Made by a program: the position numbers and the translations under genes. DNA of 64,000 bases from Nannocystis sp. RBIL2 (GTDB lineage Bacteria; Myxococcota_A; Polyangia; Nannocystales; Nannocystaceae). Location: the NCBI RefSeq assembly GCF_026626745.1, contig NZ_JAPNJW010000001.1, forward strand, positions 2,402,001 to 2,466,000, in the 5' to 3' direction. Below, piece by piece: positions 27,536-36,857 of the stretch. The notes beneath the pieces were generated by a model. That model had not been told where the DNA came from. It did not search any database and saw only the letters and a program-made list of their open reading frames with translations. Within the stretch, counting starts at the first letter, position 1. Each line of letters starts with the position of its first letter.

Positions 27536-27565
27536 ATGTCCATTCGGACATGCCCTCTCGAACAT
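27536..27565. repeat. tandem copies of the ATGTCC-N4-GGACAT palindrome
   Basis: ATGTCC-ATTC-GGACAT (27536-27551) is perfectly palindromic in its 6-bp arms. It is followed with a 2-bp overlap by a degenerate second copy, ATGCCC-TCTC-GAACAT (27550-27565), and a further half-site near 27577. It lies 12 bp after the EamA stop, between convergent genes. Confidence 0.65.
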
Positions 27566-27673
27566 GCCCTTCTCGTCATGTCCAGACGCAGGCGGCCGGA
27601 GCGTCCGCGCCGGTCAGCTCGCCCGCGCTCGTCGAGCCTGTCTCTTCAGACATTCTCGTTCAGGCATGCCGAC

Positions 27674-27964
27674 TCAGACCTCGTAGCGCTCGCGCGCCGG
27701 CGGGCCCTCGACCAATTTAAAAAATGCCACCGAGGGGTCGTCCGGGCCCTTGTAGTGCTTCGCCAGCGCGCCTTGCAAGGCCGCGACGTCGCGCCAGCGC
27801 TCGAGCATCACCAGCACGTCGGGGTCGGTGTGGCCGACGAACAGCTCGTATTGCTCGCACCCGTCCTCGCCGCGGACCTTGTCGATGATCGGGCCGAACC
27901 CGTCGATGAACGCCTGCGCCGCGCCGCGCTGCACGCGAAACGTGATGACCTGCCGGATCGCCAT
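27674..27964 (-). CDS. ABM-domain (antibiotic biosynthesis monooxygenase-like) protein
   Basis: 96 residues, a single ferredoxin-like ABM/YgiN-type domain: RQVITFRVQRGAAQAFIDGF, then CEQYELFVGHTDPDVLVMLERWRD and the C-terminal helix. Members are cofactor-free quinol monooxygenases or haem degraders; the substrate is not predictable. The start at 27964 is fixed by an ideal ribosome site (AGGAGG at 27971-27976, six bases upstream). Longer frames through this site are shadows. Confidence 0.87.
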   Translation of the reverse strand: MAIRQVITFRVQRGAAQAFIDGFGPIIDKVRGEDGCEQYELFVGHTDPDVLVMLERWRDVAALQGALAKHYKGPDDPSVAFFKLVEGPPARERYEV

Positions 27965-28064
27965 GGTTTGCCTCCTGAGGCCGCGAAACACACCACGAAC
28001 GGCCCCCACCCGCGCACGTGCACGACGCGCCCCGGCGCGAGTTCGCGCACGTGCGTGCAGCGAG

Positions 28065-28099
28065 AGGGCGCGCATGTCCCGAAAGACATGCCGCGCCCT
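28065..28099 (-). terminator. hairpin after an FG-GAP lipoprotein gene
   Basis: A 14-bp stem with one bulge (AGGGCGCGCATGTC against GACATGCCGCGCCCT) and a six-base loop, 15 bp beyond the stop of the minus-strand lipoprotein gene. No T-tract follows. Its centre is also a member of the ATGTCC-N4-GGACAT palindrome family. Confidence 0.5.
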
Positions 28100-28113
28100 C
28101 AGCCGAGCGCGGG

Positions 28114-29568
28114 TCACGACCCGGTGAGCAGGATCTGTACCGTGTTGCCGACGGCATCGACGATGTCCGCCTTGCCGTCGCCGTCGAGGTCCCCTGCCGC
28201 CAGGCTCGACGCGTACCCGCCGACGTTGCTCTGGACGCAGGGCGCATCGACGTAGACGACGTGGACCGCCAACGCGTGCCACGAATTGACCAGCAGGTCG
28301 CCGCGGCCGTCGCCATCGACGTCGGCGATCCTTTCGAGGCGGATCGGCCGCTGGACCGGGAGGTCCGTGCCCGGCATGAGCTGCGGCCACGTCTGAATCT
28401 GCCCGCCACCGACCACTTCGCGGTGGGCGACCACATCGAGCGCGGCGTCGCCGTCGATGTCGCCGATCGCGACCCCGTCGTAGGGCGTGACGCCGACGCC
28501 GGGCATCGTCGCCACCGTGGCAAAAACACCGGTCTCCGGCTCGTACTCGAGGACCTCCGCGCGCAGCGGGGAGGCGCGCGTCACCACCACGTCGAGCCTC
28601 GGCTCGCCCGCCACCGCCCCCACCGCGGCGAAGAAGAACTCGTCACCGGGCACGTCGTGGGGCTCGACCACGAAGCCGCCCATTCCGTCGCCGCGGTACA
28701 GCACGATCTCGGCCTCGTACGAGCCGCCGAGCGCCACCAGATCGGCGTCTCCGTCGCCGTCGAAGTCGCCGGCCCGCAGGTCCATCGGAGGGTGAGTCGT
28801 CGGCGTCACGACCGGCTCGGCGAACGACGCCGCCTGGCCGAAGAGCAAGCTCATCGCCCCGGGCTCCCACCCGCGACCGATAGCCAGGTCGAACGAGCCG
28901 TCGCTGTCAAAGTCGGCGATCGCCAGCGATTGATGCGACATCTCCAGCCCGGTCGAATGGGTGGTGCCGGGCAAAAATCCGCCGGCCCCGTCGCCGAGCG
29001 CCACCTCGACCAGGGAGTCCTCGGCGAGCAGTACCACCAGGTCGAGCGCGCCGTCGCCGTCGAGGTCTACCAGCTCCACCTGGGCCGCCCTGCCGAGGAG
29101 TTCGAACTCCGACACCACGAAGGGCTGGCGCTCACACGTCGGGATCGCCGGGAGCGGCCTGCAAAAGCCCTCCTCGCTGCACTCCTGACTGTCCCCGCAT
29201 TCGCCGTCGGCGCCCCCGCAGGGCACGAAGTTGCACGGCCACGGCTCGCCCGGCGCGCACACGTGACATTCCGACCAGTCGAGCCCGCAGATCTCGGGCT
29301 GTGGCTCGCCCTCGCAGATCTGCGCGCCCGCCTGGCCGTCGACCTGGCACTCCTGCGTGTCGCCCGCGACGGGGCATTTACAGTCCACGTAATCGGACGA
29401 ATCATTCGGCAGGTCTTCCGAGGGCGGGATCATCCCGTCGGTCGGCGCTCCGGAGCTGCTCGATCCGCCGCTCGTCGTCCCCGAACTACCCTCGGTCTCG
29501 CCCTGGGTATCCGGCCCGCACGCCGTCCAACAAAGGCCTGCCACCAGTAATTCCAGGCGTATGCGCAT
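28114..29568 (-). CDS. FG-GAP/VCBS-repeat lipoprotein
   Basis: 484 residues from ATG at 29568 (29580 also possible). The signal ends in LCWTACGP (lipobox), then a Ser/Gly/Thr linker and a Cys-rich segment of about 110 residues with EGF-like spacing. The rest is FG-GAP/VCBS repeats with calcium-loop cores DLDGDGALD, DFDSDGSFD, DFDGDGDAD, DIDGDAALD, DVDGDGRGD and DLDGDGKAD, giving an integrin-like beta-propeller. It probably acts in calcium-dependent adhesion or ligand binding on the surface. A paralogue lies 1.7 kb away at 31321-32670. Confidence 0.92.
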   Translation of the reverse strand: MRIRLELLVAGLCWTACGPDTQGETEGSSGTTSGGSSSSGAPTDGMIPPSEDLPNDSSDYVDCKCPVAGDTQECQVDGQAGAQICEGEPQPEICGLDWSECHVCAPGEPWPCNFVPCGGADGECGDSQECSEEGFCRPLPAIPTCERQPFVVSEFELLGRAAQVELVDLDGDGALDLVVLLAEDSLVEVALGDGAGGFLPGTTHSTGLEMSHQSLAIADFDSDGSFDLAIGRGWEPGAMSLLFGQAASFAEPVVTPTTHPPMDLRAGDFDGDGDADLVALGGSYEAEIVLYRGDGMGGFVVEPHDVPGDEFFFAAVGAVAGEPRLDVVVTRASPLRAEVLEYEPETGVFATVATMPGVGVTPYDGVAIGDIDGDAALDVVAHREVVGGGQIQTWPQLMPGTDLPVQRPIRLERIADVDGDGRGDLLVNSWHALAVHVVYVDAPCVQSNVGGYASSLAAGDLDGDGKADIVDAVGNTVQILLTGS

Positions 29569-29668
29569 GCCGAAGAGCATGCCACGGACCGGCGGTCTGG
29601 ACCATGCGCGAGCGCCTCGTCGCGCGTTTGGAGTCACCGTGTCGGGTCTTCGCCGGCGACGGATTCGG

Positions 29669-31147
29669 TCAGATCCGGCGACGCCGGCGCAGCAGCGGCA
29701 CCAGCACCAGCCACGCCAGCGGCCCCGCTTCGCGGCTCGACGCGCACGCGCAGCCGCTCTCGGCCGCGTCCGTCCCGGCCGTCGCCGCGTCCTCTGCCGC
29801 GGTCCCGCTCGTCGCCTCGCCGCTGCTGCTGCTCGCGGCCTCGGACTCGCCCGCGCCCGTCACCGCCTCGCCGCTCGTGCTCGTGCTCGTCGGATCGGCG
29901 GTCCCGCTGCTGCCATCGCCCTCGCTCTCCTCGCCGCTGCTGCTGCCCGGGGTCTCGGGCTCGTAGTCGTCGGGCACGTCCCAGAAGCCATCGTCGTTCA
30001 CCGGCGGCGGGCCCATCGCCCCGGTCGAGAACGTGAAGCTCCAGCCATCCAGCGACTCGCCGTGGATCGTCTGCACCCCGGGATCCACGGTCACCACGTA
30101 GACCTCGTCGGCCAGCAGATCGCTGGTCGGCTTGACATGGACCACGTGGGAATCGTCGCCGTAGAACAGATCGATCTCGATCGGCGCCTCCACCTCCGCC
30201 GAATCGACCACGTGGAATTGGCCGGCGCTCAGCGCCGCCTCGTCGAGCCCGCGCGGGAACACGATCGAGATCCACGACTCGATCGATGCGGCCTCGGTCG
30301 CGTGCCCGCTCGCGCCGTCGGCCGGGAATGTCCACAGCACCGGCCGCGGCAGCGGCTCGCCGTGGAGCAGCGCCCAGTTGCTCTGCCAGTAGCGGCGGGC
30401 GACCTCCGCCTCGCTGGGCGGATTGCCGGGAGCGGCCGGATCGTCGTCGTGCGCCGCCGCCCACGGAAAATCGGCCTCCGCGTCGGCCAGCCCCTCCGGG
30501 TCGGCCGCGATCGCCGAAACCGCGTGGATGGCGAACCCGACCAGGCCCACCTTCTGCGCCATGCTCCCGCCGTCGATCGTCTTGCCGACCACCGATTCGA
30601 ACAGCGCCAGCAACGGTGCCGTCGGCAGCCACGCCATCGGCACCTCGCCCGGCCCGGTCGCCCCGGCCCACATCACGTCCGAGTCCTGATCGAACTCCGA
30701 GTGATCCTTCGCCTCGTAGAACCGCGAGCGCTCGAAGAACATCGCATCATAAGTCTGGTCGGCGATCCCGTGCGACGTCATGCCGAGGTAGAACGCCAGG
30801 TGCAGCCGCGCCTCGTCCGACCACGGCGGCGCGAAGTTGTCGGCGATCCACCGGCGATAGGCCTCCTGCACCGGCTCCCAGTGCGACGATTCGCCCGCCG
30901 CGCCCTCGTCGGCCGTCGCGCCCGGCGTATAGCCCCAGTCGGGGAACATCGTGCCCGTGTACAGCGCCTGCCGCAGCGCCGGGTCGCCGACCAGCGCCCG
31001 CAGCGACCCCTCCGCCGGCACCAGCTCGGCCGCGGTCTTCGAGATCCACTGATGCGAGACGTTGCCGTTGGCCCGCGCCTCCGCCGACAACAACGCAGCG
31101 CACGTTCCGGAGAGCGCGAAGAGCAAGGGCCAGCGCCGGAGAGCCAT
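29669..31147 (-). CDS. zinc-dependent phospholipase C-like MYXO-CTERM protein
   Basis: 492 residues from ATG at 31147, with a signal peptide cleaved near SAEARA-NG. Residues about 28-260 fit the zinc-dependent phospholipase C/S1-P1-like helical fold: SHQWISKTAAELV, YTGTMFPDWGY, HLAFYLGMTSHGIADQTYDAMF and KDHSEFDQDSDV supply the His/Asp metal ligands. An Ig-like domain (SIVFPRGLDEAAL ... YVVTVDPGVQTI) follows. The end is a Ser/Gly/Glu/Thr linker, a Cys pair (GCACASS), a hydrophobic helix and RRRRR, the MYXO-CTERM pattern. It is likely a surface lipid- or nucleic-acid-cleaving hydrolase; the substrate is unproven. Confidence 0.85.
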   Translation of the reverse strand: MALRRWPLLFALSGTCAALLSAEARANGNVSHQWISKTAAELVPAEGSLRALVGDPALRQALYTGTMFPDWGYTPGATADEGAAGESSHWEPVQEAYRRWIADNFAPPWSDEARLHLAFYLGMTSHGIADQTYDAMFFERSRFYEAKDHSEFDQDSDVMWAGATGPGEVPMAWLPTAPLLALFESVVGKTIDGGSMAQKVGLVGFAIHAVSAIAADPEGLADAEADFPWAAAHDDDPAAPGNPPSEAEVARRYWQSNWALLHGEPLPRPVLWTFPADGASGHATEAASIESWISIVFPRGLDEAALSAGQFHVVDSAEVEAPIEIDLFYGDDSHVVHVKPTSDLLADEVYVVTVDPGVQTIHGESLDGWSFTFSTGAMGPPPVNDDGFWDVPDDYEPETPGSSSGEESEGDGSSGTADPTSTSTSGEAVTGAGESEAASSSSGEATSGTAAEDAATAGTDAAESGCACASSREAGPLAWLVLVPLLRRRRRI

Positions 31148-31320
31148 GCGCGTCACGCTACCCGACCGCAAGCGGCCCAGGGACGACGTCTGCAGGACGC
31201 GCGGCTCGCTCCGTGGCCTGCTCGTACGCCGGCTCGTCTTCGGCTCCTCGTTGCGGGGATCTCCCTGACCCGCGCGCCCATGGCGTCGTGGCCGGCCACC
31301 GGGCAGGTTCGGCCGTGTCC

Positions 31321-32670
31321 TCACAGCCCGTGAAAAACCCACAGCGCGGGGCTCGAGGGGCTGGCCGCGACGATGTCCGGGTGGGCGTCGCCGTCGACGT
31401 CGCCGACCGCGAGGAGGTCGTGGGTGACGCGAGCCGGCATCGGCACCAGGCCCTCGCAGACGAAGCCGCCGTCGCCGTCGCCGGGGAGGAGCATCAGGGC
31501 GTCGCTCGTGGTGACCGCGACCAGATCGGGGTGACCGTCGCCGGTGATGTCGGCGACCCGCGCGGAGGTCGGCGTGGCGCCGGGGCGCAGGCCGTGATCG
31601 AACGGGCTAAAGCCGCTCGGGCTGTCGGCGCTCTGACGCAGGACGTGGATGACGGAGCCGGCCGGGTCGCGGAGCAGGGTGACGAGCTCGAGCTCGGGGG
31701 TCGCGTCGAGCTGGGTCGCGAGCGCCTGATGATAGACGACCTCGTAGCCGCCGAACCCGAAGCCGACCTCGTCGTCGAACCATGAGCTCGGCCGGGCGCG
31801 GTAGATCGCAACGCCGAACGGATCGGGGCCAATTACGTCGGGCAAGCCGTCGAGCGTGACGTCGACGAGGCTGGCCAGCGGCGTCAGCGAGACCGGCATG
31901 TCCTGGCGCTCGGCGAAGCCGCCGAGGCCGTCGCCGCGCCACAGAGTCAGCGCCGGATCGCCGAGGCTGACCGCGAGGACATCGCGGCCGTCGAAGCCGT
32001 CGACGTCGGCGACGAACAGCTGGGCCGCGACGGAGCCGGCGAGCATCGGACCCGCGACCCATGTTCCCTGATCGGCGAGCAGGACCATCACCTCGCCGGC
32101 GTCGGCGCGCGCGAGCACGAGGTCGATGTCTGCGTCGCCGTCGAGGTCGCCGGTGGCGAGCACCGGCAGCTCGAAGGGCGGTCCGAGCGCGACGGCGCCG
32201 CCCGGCGTGAACGCGCCGGCGCCGTCATTATGAAAAATTTCGAGCTGCGCCGCCGCGGGCTCGACGACCGCGAGGTCGAGATCGCCGTCGCTGTCGAGAT
32301 CGACCAGCGCGAGGGCCCCGGGCGCGTGCGGGAGGCCCCAGTCGACCGCCACGAGCGCGAGCTCGTCGCAGGTGGGCAGCGTCGGCGCGACGGTGCAGCT
32401 CGCGTCGACGCAGACATGTCCGAGAGGACAGCCCTCATCGTACGCGCACCAGCCGGGACAGGGGATGTCGAGGCTGCGGCACTCCGACGAGGTCGTGACA
32501 TGCGACGGATCGAAGCCGGACGGGTCGACGCCGGTGCTCGCGGTCGTCTCTGCCCCGTCGCTCGTCGCATGCGTGGTGGTGCCCGGCTCCGAGGGTGCGC
32601 CCTCGCTGTCCTCGCCCGGGGCGGCGGGGCCGCAGGCGAAGCAGAACAGAACGGTCACGAGGCGCCGCAT
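31321..32670 (-). CDS. FG-GAP/VCBS-repeat lipoprotein (paralogue)
   Basis: 449 residues from ATG at 32670. The signal ends in VLFCFACGP (lipobox), followed by a Ser/Thr/Gly linker and a short Cys-rich segment (CPGWCAYDEGCPLGHVCVDASC). The FG-GAP repeats carry DLDSDGDLD, DLDGDADID, DVDGFDGRD, DITGDGHPD and DVDGDAHPD cores, giving a beta-propeller expected to bind calcium. The domain order is the same as at 28114-29568, so they are likely an old duplication. A copy of the ATGTCC-type palindrome falls inside its coding sequence at 32416-32431. Confidence 0.9.
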   Translation of the reverse strand: MRRLVTVLFCFACGPAAPGEDSEGAPSEPGTTTHATSDGAETTASTGVDPSGFDPSHVTTSSECRSLDIPCPGWCAYDEGCPLGHVCVDASCTVAPTLPTCDELALVAVDWGLPHAPGALALVDLDSDGDLDLAVVEPAAAQLEIFHNDGAGAFTPGGAVALGPPFELPVLATGDLDGDADIDLVLARADAGEVMVLLADQGTWVAGPMLAGSVAAQLFVADVDGFDGRDVLAVSLGDPALTLWRGDGLGGFAERQDMPVSLTPLASLVDVTLDGLPDVIGPDPFGVAIYRARPSSWFDDEVGFGFGGYEVVYHQALATQLDATPELELVTLLRDPAGSVIHVLRQSADSPSGFSPFDHGLRPGATPTSARVADITGDGHPDLVAVTTSDALMLLPGDGDGGFVCEGLVPMPARVTHDLLAVGDVDGDAHPDIVAASPSSPALWVFHGL

Positions 32671-32941
32671 CCTCGCCACGGTACGCCGCCGCCGGCATTC
32701 CCGGCAAGACCGACGAGGCCCGACCGGCGCGAACCCCATCGCCTGCAAGCCGTCGTACGCATTGCGCATCGCGTTCGCAGCAGCTCGCGGGCGTGAGCCG
32801 TCCCACCGCGAGCCGTTTCGCCGTGACGCGACGGAGCCACGAACGCCGCGGGCCCGTCGAGCTTGCGCGGCGCATGACATCTCGGACATGTTTTGCCCGC
32901 TCCGTGCGGCGGTCGGCCCGCGCGTGTATCGTCGCTCGCGC

Positions 32942-35050
32942 ATGGCCGCCGACCTCGCGCACTACGTCCGTGATCTCAGCATCATCCTCGGCACGGCGGC
33001 CGCGACGGGCCTCATCTCGCAGTCGCTGCGCCAGCCCCCAGTGCTCGGCTACCTGATCGCCGGCATGCTGATCGGCCCGCACGTGCCCGGCATCGTGCTC
33101 GGCGGGCCCGACAGCCTCGACATGACCCAAAACCTGTCGGAGTTCGGGGTCATCCTGCTGATGTTCAGCGTCGGCCTCGAGTTCAGCCTGCGAAAGATCG
33201 CCCGCATCGGCCCCGGCGCCGGCCTCACCGCGGTGTTCGAGATCGGCCTGATGATGACCCTCGGGTTCTTGGTCAGCGCGCTGATGGGCTGGAGCACGAT
33301 CGAGAGCCTGTTCCTCGCCGGTTGCATCTGCAGCTCGTCGACCATGATCGCCGCCAAGGCCTTCGAGGAGCGGAAGCTGCGCGGCAGCTTCGTCGACCTC
33401 ACCTTCGCCATCCTCGTGTTCGACGACATGACCACGATCATGGTCTTCGCGGTGCTGACCGCGATCGCCTCGGGCGCGGGCCTCGGCCCGGGGGAGTTCG
33501 CGCTGTCGGTCGGCCAGCTGTTCGGCTTCCTGCTCGCGCTGCTGGCCGGCGGCCTGTTCGTCGTGCCGCGCGCGATCCGGGCGGTGGTGCGGCGCGGGCG
33601 CGACGAGCTGACGCTGCTCGCCGCGATCGCGGCCTGCTTCGGCATGGCGTCGCTCGCGGCCCTGGCCGGCTACTCGATCGCGCTCGGGGCCTTCATCGCC
33701 GGCATCCTCGTGTCCGAGTCGGGCGAGGGCGGGCGCATCGAGCCGCTGGTGCTGCCGGTGCGCAACATCTTCGCCGCGATCTTCTTCGTCGCCATCGGCA
33801 TGCAGATCGATCCGCTGCAGATCCTCGCCAACTGGCCGCTGGTGCTGATCTTCACCGCCGTGGTGCTGGTCGGCAAGGTCCTCGGCGTGTCGATCGGCGC
33901 GTTCCTGTCGGGCAACGGCTTCAAGGCCTCGGTGCGCGCCGGCATGAGCTGCGCGCACAACGGCGAGTTCTCGTTCATCATGGCGTCGTTCGCCATCTCG
34001 AAGGGGATCCTCGGCGATTGGGTGTTCCCGGTGGCCGTCGGCGTGTCGGTGCTGACGCAGCTGACCGCCCCGCTGATGATCGGCCGCTCGGAGTCGGTGG
34101 CGCTCGCGCTCGAGCAGCGGCTGCCGGCCAAGCTGCAGACGTTCATCACCTTCTATCAGTCGTGGATCGAGCAGCTCCGCAGCGCGCCGCGCACGGTCTC
34201 GGTGTGGTCGCAGATCCGCGGCGACGTGGTCGTGCTGGCGCTCGACGCGGCGCTCCTGTGGGCCGTGCTCGCCGGCTCCAACCTGGTCCACTGGTGGGTC
34301 GTCACCGAGCTCACCGAGCGCTTCACCCTGCCGCCGTGGCTGGTCGAGCTGACGTGGCTCGGCGGCACGCTGCTGCTCGCCGCGATCTTCCTGCTCGGGG
34401 CGCTGCGGCGCGCTGCGGCGCTGGCCCACCGCCTGGCCGAGATGGTGATCCCGGTCCGCGGCGGCAAGCTCGACCTCGGCTCCGCGCCGCGCCGCCTGTT
34501 CGTGCTGGTGCTCGAGCTGGCGCTGTGCCTCGTCGTCGGCCTGCCGCTGGTCGGCATGGCCCAGCCGTTCCTGCCGCTGAGCGCCGCGCCGCTGGTGCTG
34601 CTGGTGGTGGTCGTGGCGCTGGTGATCAGCGTGTGGCGCAACATCGCCCACCTTCACGGCCACGTCCGCGCCGGCACCGAGCTCATCGTCGAGGTGCTGG
34701 CGAAGCAGAGCCGCGAAGGCGGCGGCGAGACGACGGCCCAGAGCTCGCTCGACGACGTGCAAGCGCTGCTGCCCGGCTTCCCGGACATGACGCCGGTGCG
34801 CCTGCACGAGGGCAGCGCCGCGGTCGGCCTGACTCTGGCGCAGATCAACCTGCGCGTGCGCACCGGCGCGACCGTCCTGGCAGTCAGCCGCGACGGCGCC
34901 AGCGCCGAGGTCCCGTCCCCGCGCGAGCTCCTGCGCCCCGGCGACATCCTGACGCTGACGGGCTCGGAAGCGGCGATCACCACCGCGAAGACGCTGATCC
35001 ACGAGGGTCCGGCGGCCGACCCGGCGCGGCTCGAATCCCAGGACGCCTGA
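32942..35050 (+). CDS. Kef/CPA2-type monovalent cation:proton antiporter
   Basis: 702 residues from ATG at 32942. An N-terminal CPA2 membrane domain of about 12-13 helices (QPPVLGYLIAGMLIGP, GVILLMFSVGLEFSLRKI, ALGAFIAGILVSES, FFVAIGMQID) is followed by an unusual extra set of about four helices (WAVLAGSNLVHWWVV, GGTLLLAAIFLLGAL, LELALCLVVGLPLVG, APLVLLVVVVALVISVW). The protein ends in a TrkA-C-like regulatory domain (VGLTLAQINLRVRTGATVLAV ... LRPGDILTLTGS). There is no TrkA-N nucleotide-binding domain. It exchanges K+ or Na+ for protons in the inner membrane. The 3' end has been partly duplicated just downstream. Confidence 0.92.
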   Translation: MAADLAHYVRDLSIILGTAAATGLISQSLRQPPVLGYLIAGMLIGPHVPGIVLGGPDSLDMTQNLSEFGVILLMFSVGLEFSLRKIARIGPGAGLTAVFEIGLMMTLGFLVSALMGWSTIESLFLAGCICSSSTMIAAKAFEERKLRGSFVDLTFAILVFDDMTTIMVFAVLTAIASGAGLGPGEFALSVGQLFGFLLALLAGGLFVVPRAIRAVVRRGRDELTLLAAIAACFGMASLAALAGYSIALGAFIAGILVSESGEGGRIEPLVLPVRNIFAAIFFVAIGMQIDPLQILANWPLVLIFTAVVLVGKVLGVSIGAFLSGNGFKASVRAGMSCAHNGEFSFIMASFAISKGILGDWVFPVAVGVSVLTQLTAPLMIGRSESVALALEQRLPAKLQTFITFYQSWIEQLRSAPRTVSVWSQIRGDVVVLALDAALLWAVLAGSNLVHWWVVTELTERFTLPPWLVELTWLGGTLLLAAIFLLGALRRAAALAHRLAEMVIPVRGGKLDLGSAPRRLFVLVLELALCLVVGLPLVGMAQPFLPLSAAPLVLLVVVVALVISVWRNIAHLHGHVRAGTELIVEVLAKQSREGGGETTAQSSLDDVQALLPGFPDMTPVRLHEGSAAVGLTLAQINLRVRTGATVLAVSRDGASAEVPSPRELLRPGDILTLTGSEAAITTAKTLIHEGPAADPARLESQDA

Positions 35051-35169
35051 TCCGCTGATTCGCATCACCAATCATAGCAGCTCCGCGAAGACGCTGAGCC
35101 ACGAGGATCCGGCGCAGCTCGAATCACAGGGCGCATGATTCAAAGAATCGCAGCACCCATCATGGCAGC
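34983..35169. repeat. tandem duplication of the antiporter gene 3' end
   Basis: 34983-35081 (last codons, stop and 31 bp after it) is followed directly by a degraded second copy at 35083-35169. Both begin CCGCGAAGACGCTGA and end with CAT-A/G-GCAGC. The second copy lacks 12 bp and has several substitutions. The first keeps the gene intact. Confidence 0.7.
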
Positions 35170-35237
35170 CCGCAAGCGCAGCGAGGCCGGCTCCCAGCCG
35201 GCGCCTGCCCGGGGCATCACCCGGGCCCGCCAGCGAC

Positions 35238-36857
35238 CTACTCGCCGCGCTTCATCCCCGGCAACGGCTGTTTCGAGTCCGCCGCCACCGTCCCGCAGCC
35301 CGCCCCGGAGAACGTGATCACGAACCCGTCGCTGCCGCTGCCCCTGCTGCCGACATTGCCGTCATCCCGCACGCGTCCGAAGCACAGGCCGGCATCGACG
35401 GTGATCGGGCGCAGTTCGTCGGCCGCGAGGTGCAGGCGCGGCGCGTCGGCCGGCGGCACCTCGAGCTCGCACGGCATCATCGCCACCTCGATGTCCTCGC
35501 TGCACCGATTGTGCAGCTCGACGCGGACCGTCTCACCGATCAGCTCGTCCGCGATCGACTCGGCGGTGCGATAGCACTCGCGCTCGCCGCACCGCCGCAA
35601 GCGCCCCCCGTCCCGCATCAGCCTCAGCCCGAACCCGCCGTTGGCCAGCCCGAACTGCCGCCCTTCCCCGAACACGGCATCCACCACCCCGTCCCGCCCC
35701 GCCCGCAGGCGCAGCCGGACCACCCGTCGCTCGCCCGCCTCCAGCGCGATCGGCCACGAGCCCGGCCCCTCGACCCGCGTCAGCCCCTCGAGCTCGACCC
35801 AGCCAATCCCGCCGTCCATCGCTATCGCCTCGTCGCCCGCGTACGCGATCTCCACGACCACCTCGTCGCCCTGCAGCAGATACCGCATCCGCCAGCGCCA
35901 CGTCCCCCGCCCTCTCGACGACGAGCCGCTGGGGCCGCCGATCCACGCCTCGCCCACTCCCGCGCCGGCGAAGAGATCATCGGCGAAAGCGCCGGCGCGG
36001 TCGGCCGCTCGCCCGTCGGCGAAGCCGTCATTCACGAGCGCGCCGTCGTTGTCGGCCGCTCGCGCGTCGCCGAAGCCGCCATTCACGAGAGCGCCGGTCC
36101 CGGCGGGATCGACCTCTCGCGCCGGAACCCCGGCCATCCTCGACGCCGGCTCCGCTCCCACCCCGGCCGCCGCACCTCGACTCTCACTCTCGTCATTCGC
36201 CACACACCCGCGCACTGCCCACATTCCGCCGGCGCTCGCAGTCAGCACCCCGAACAGCGCCAGCGGGGTCGTGAGCGCCAGGCTGCCGCGCTGCGACGAT
36301 TCGCCGAACAGCGGCAGCCACAGCCACGCGCCCCGCCGTTCACCCCGCCGCCGCGCCATCGTCCGCTCGAAGCCGGCCTTGGCGACCCGCAGCCGCGCGT
36401 ACACGGTGCTCAGATTGACCCCGAGCTCGGCCGCGATCTCCGTCCCCCGCAGCCCCTCGATCTCGGACAGCACGAACACCGCCCAGCGGTCCGGATCGAG
36501 CTCGCCCAGGAACGCCTGCAGATCGGCCAGCGCCTCCTGCCGCGACGACCAGCTCTCCGGGTCGAGCCCCGGCGCCGGCAGCTCCGCCTCCTCGAGCGCC
36601 CCCGGAGCCCGCTGGGCGCGCTCGCGGTGCCGCCGCGCGATCTTGCGCGCCACCCCGGCCATCCACTGCCGCAGCGAGAAGCGCCGGTCATAGGCCCCGA
36701 TCCGCCGCACCAGCACCTCGAACACGTCCTGGACCGCGTCGTCGAGCCCCGCCTCCGGCACCCCGAGGCCGCGCAGGCGCCCGCGCAGGTACGCCTCGTG
36801 GCAGGCACAGGCTTCGCTCAGGAGGTCGATCGGGCGGCTCCGCGGGGTCGTGGTCAT
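35238..36857 (-). CDS. ECF sigma factor fused to a membrane segment and exported-type C-terminus
   Basis: 539 residues from ATG at 36857. Residues about 10-175 are an ECF sigma factor: sigma-2 (GLDDAVQDVFEVLVRRIGAYDRRFSLRQWMAGVARKIARRH) and sigma-4 (DRWAVFVLSEIEGLRGTEIAAELGVNLSTVYARLRVAK). One hydrophobic segment follows (SLALTTPLALFGVLTASAGGMWAV, about 195-220). About 310 further residues include a short repeat array and a beta-rich domain with Cys pairs (CGERECYRT, HNRCSEDI, MPCELE). This puts a DNA-binding sigma factor and a presumably periplasmic domain on one chain, which could act as a built-in membrane tether or sensor. No separate anti-sigma gene is adjacent. Confidence 0.88.
   Translation of the reverse strand: MTTTPRSRPIDLLSEACACHEAYLRGRLRGLGVPEAGLDDAVQDVFEVLVRRIGAYDRRFSLRQWMAGVARKIARRHRERAQRAPGALEEAELPAPGLDPESWSSRQEALADLQAFLGELDPDRWAVFVLSEIEGLRGTEIAAELGVNLSTVYARLRVAKAGFERTMARRRGERRGAWLWLPLFGESSQRGSLALTTPLALFGVLTASAGGMWAVRGCVANDESESRGAAAGVGAEPASRMAGVPAREVDPAGTGALVNGGFGDARAADNDGALVNDGFADGRAADRAGAFADDLFAGAGVGEAWIGGPSGSSSRGRGTWRWRMRYLLQGDEVVVEIAYAGDEAIAMDGGIGWVELEGLTRVEGPGSWPIALEAGERRVVRLRLRAGRDGVVDAVFGEGRQFGLANGGFGLRLMRDGGRLRRCGERECYRTAESIADELIGETVRVELHNRCSEDIEVAMMPCELEVPPADAPRLHLAADELRPITVDAGLCFGRVRDDGNVGSRGSGSDGFVITFSGAGCGTVAADSKQPLPGMKRGE
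35985..36110 (-). repeat. 51-bp coding minisatellite in the sigma-factor gene
   Basis: Two 17-residue units (GALVNGGFGDARAADND and GALVNDGFADGRAADRA) and part of a third (GAFADDLFAG), just beyond the membrane segment of the sigma-factor fusion. The DNA units are closely similar, suggesting recent slippage. Confidence 0.65.
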
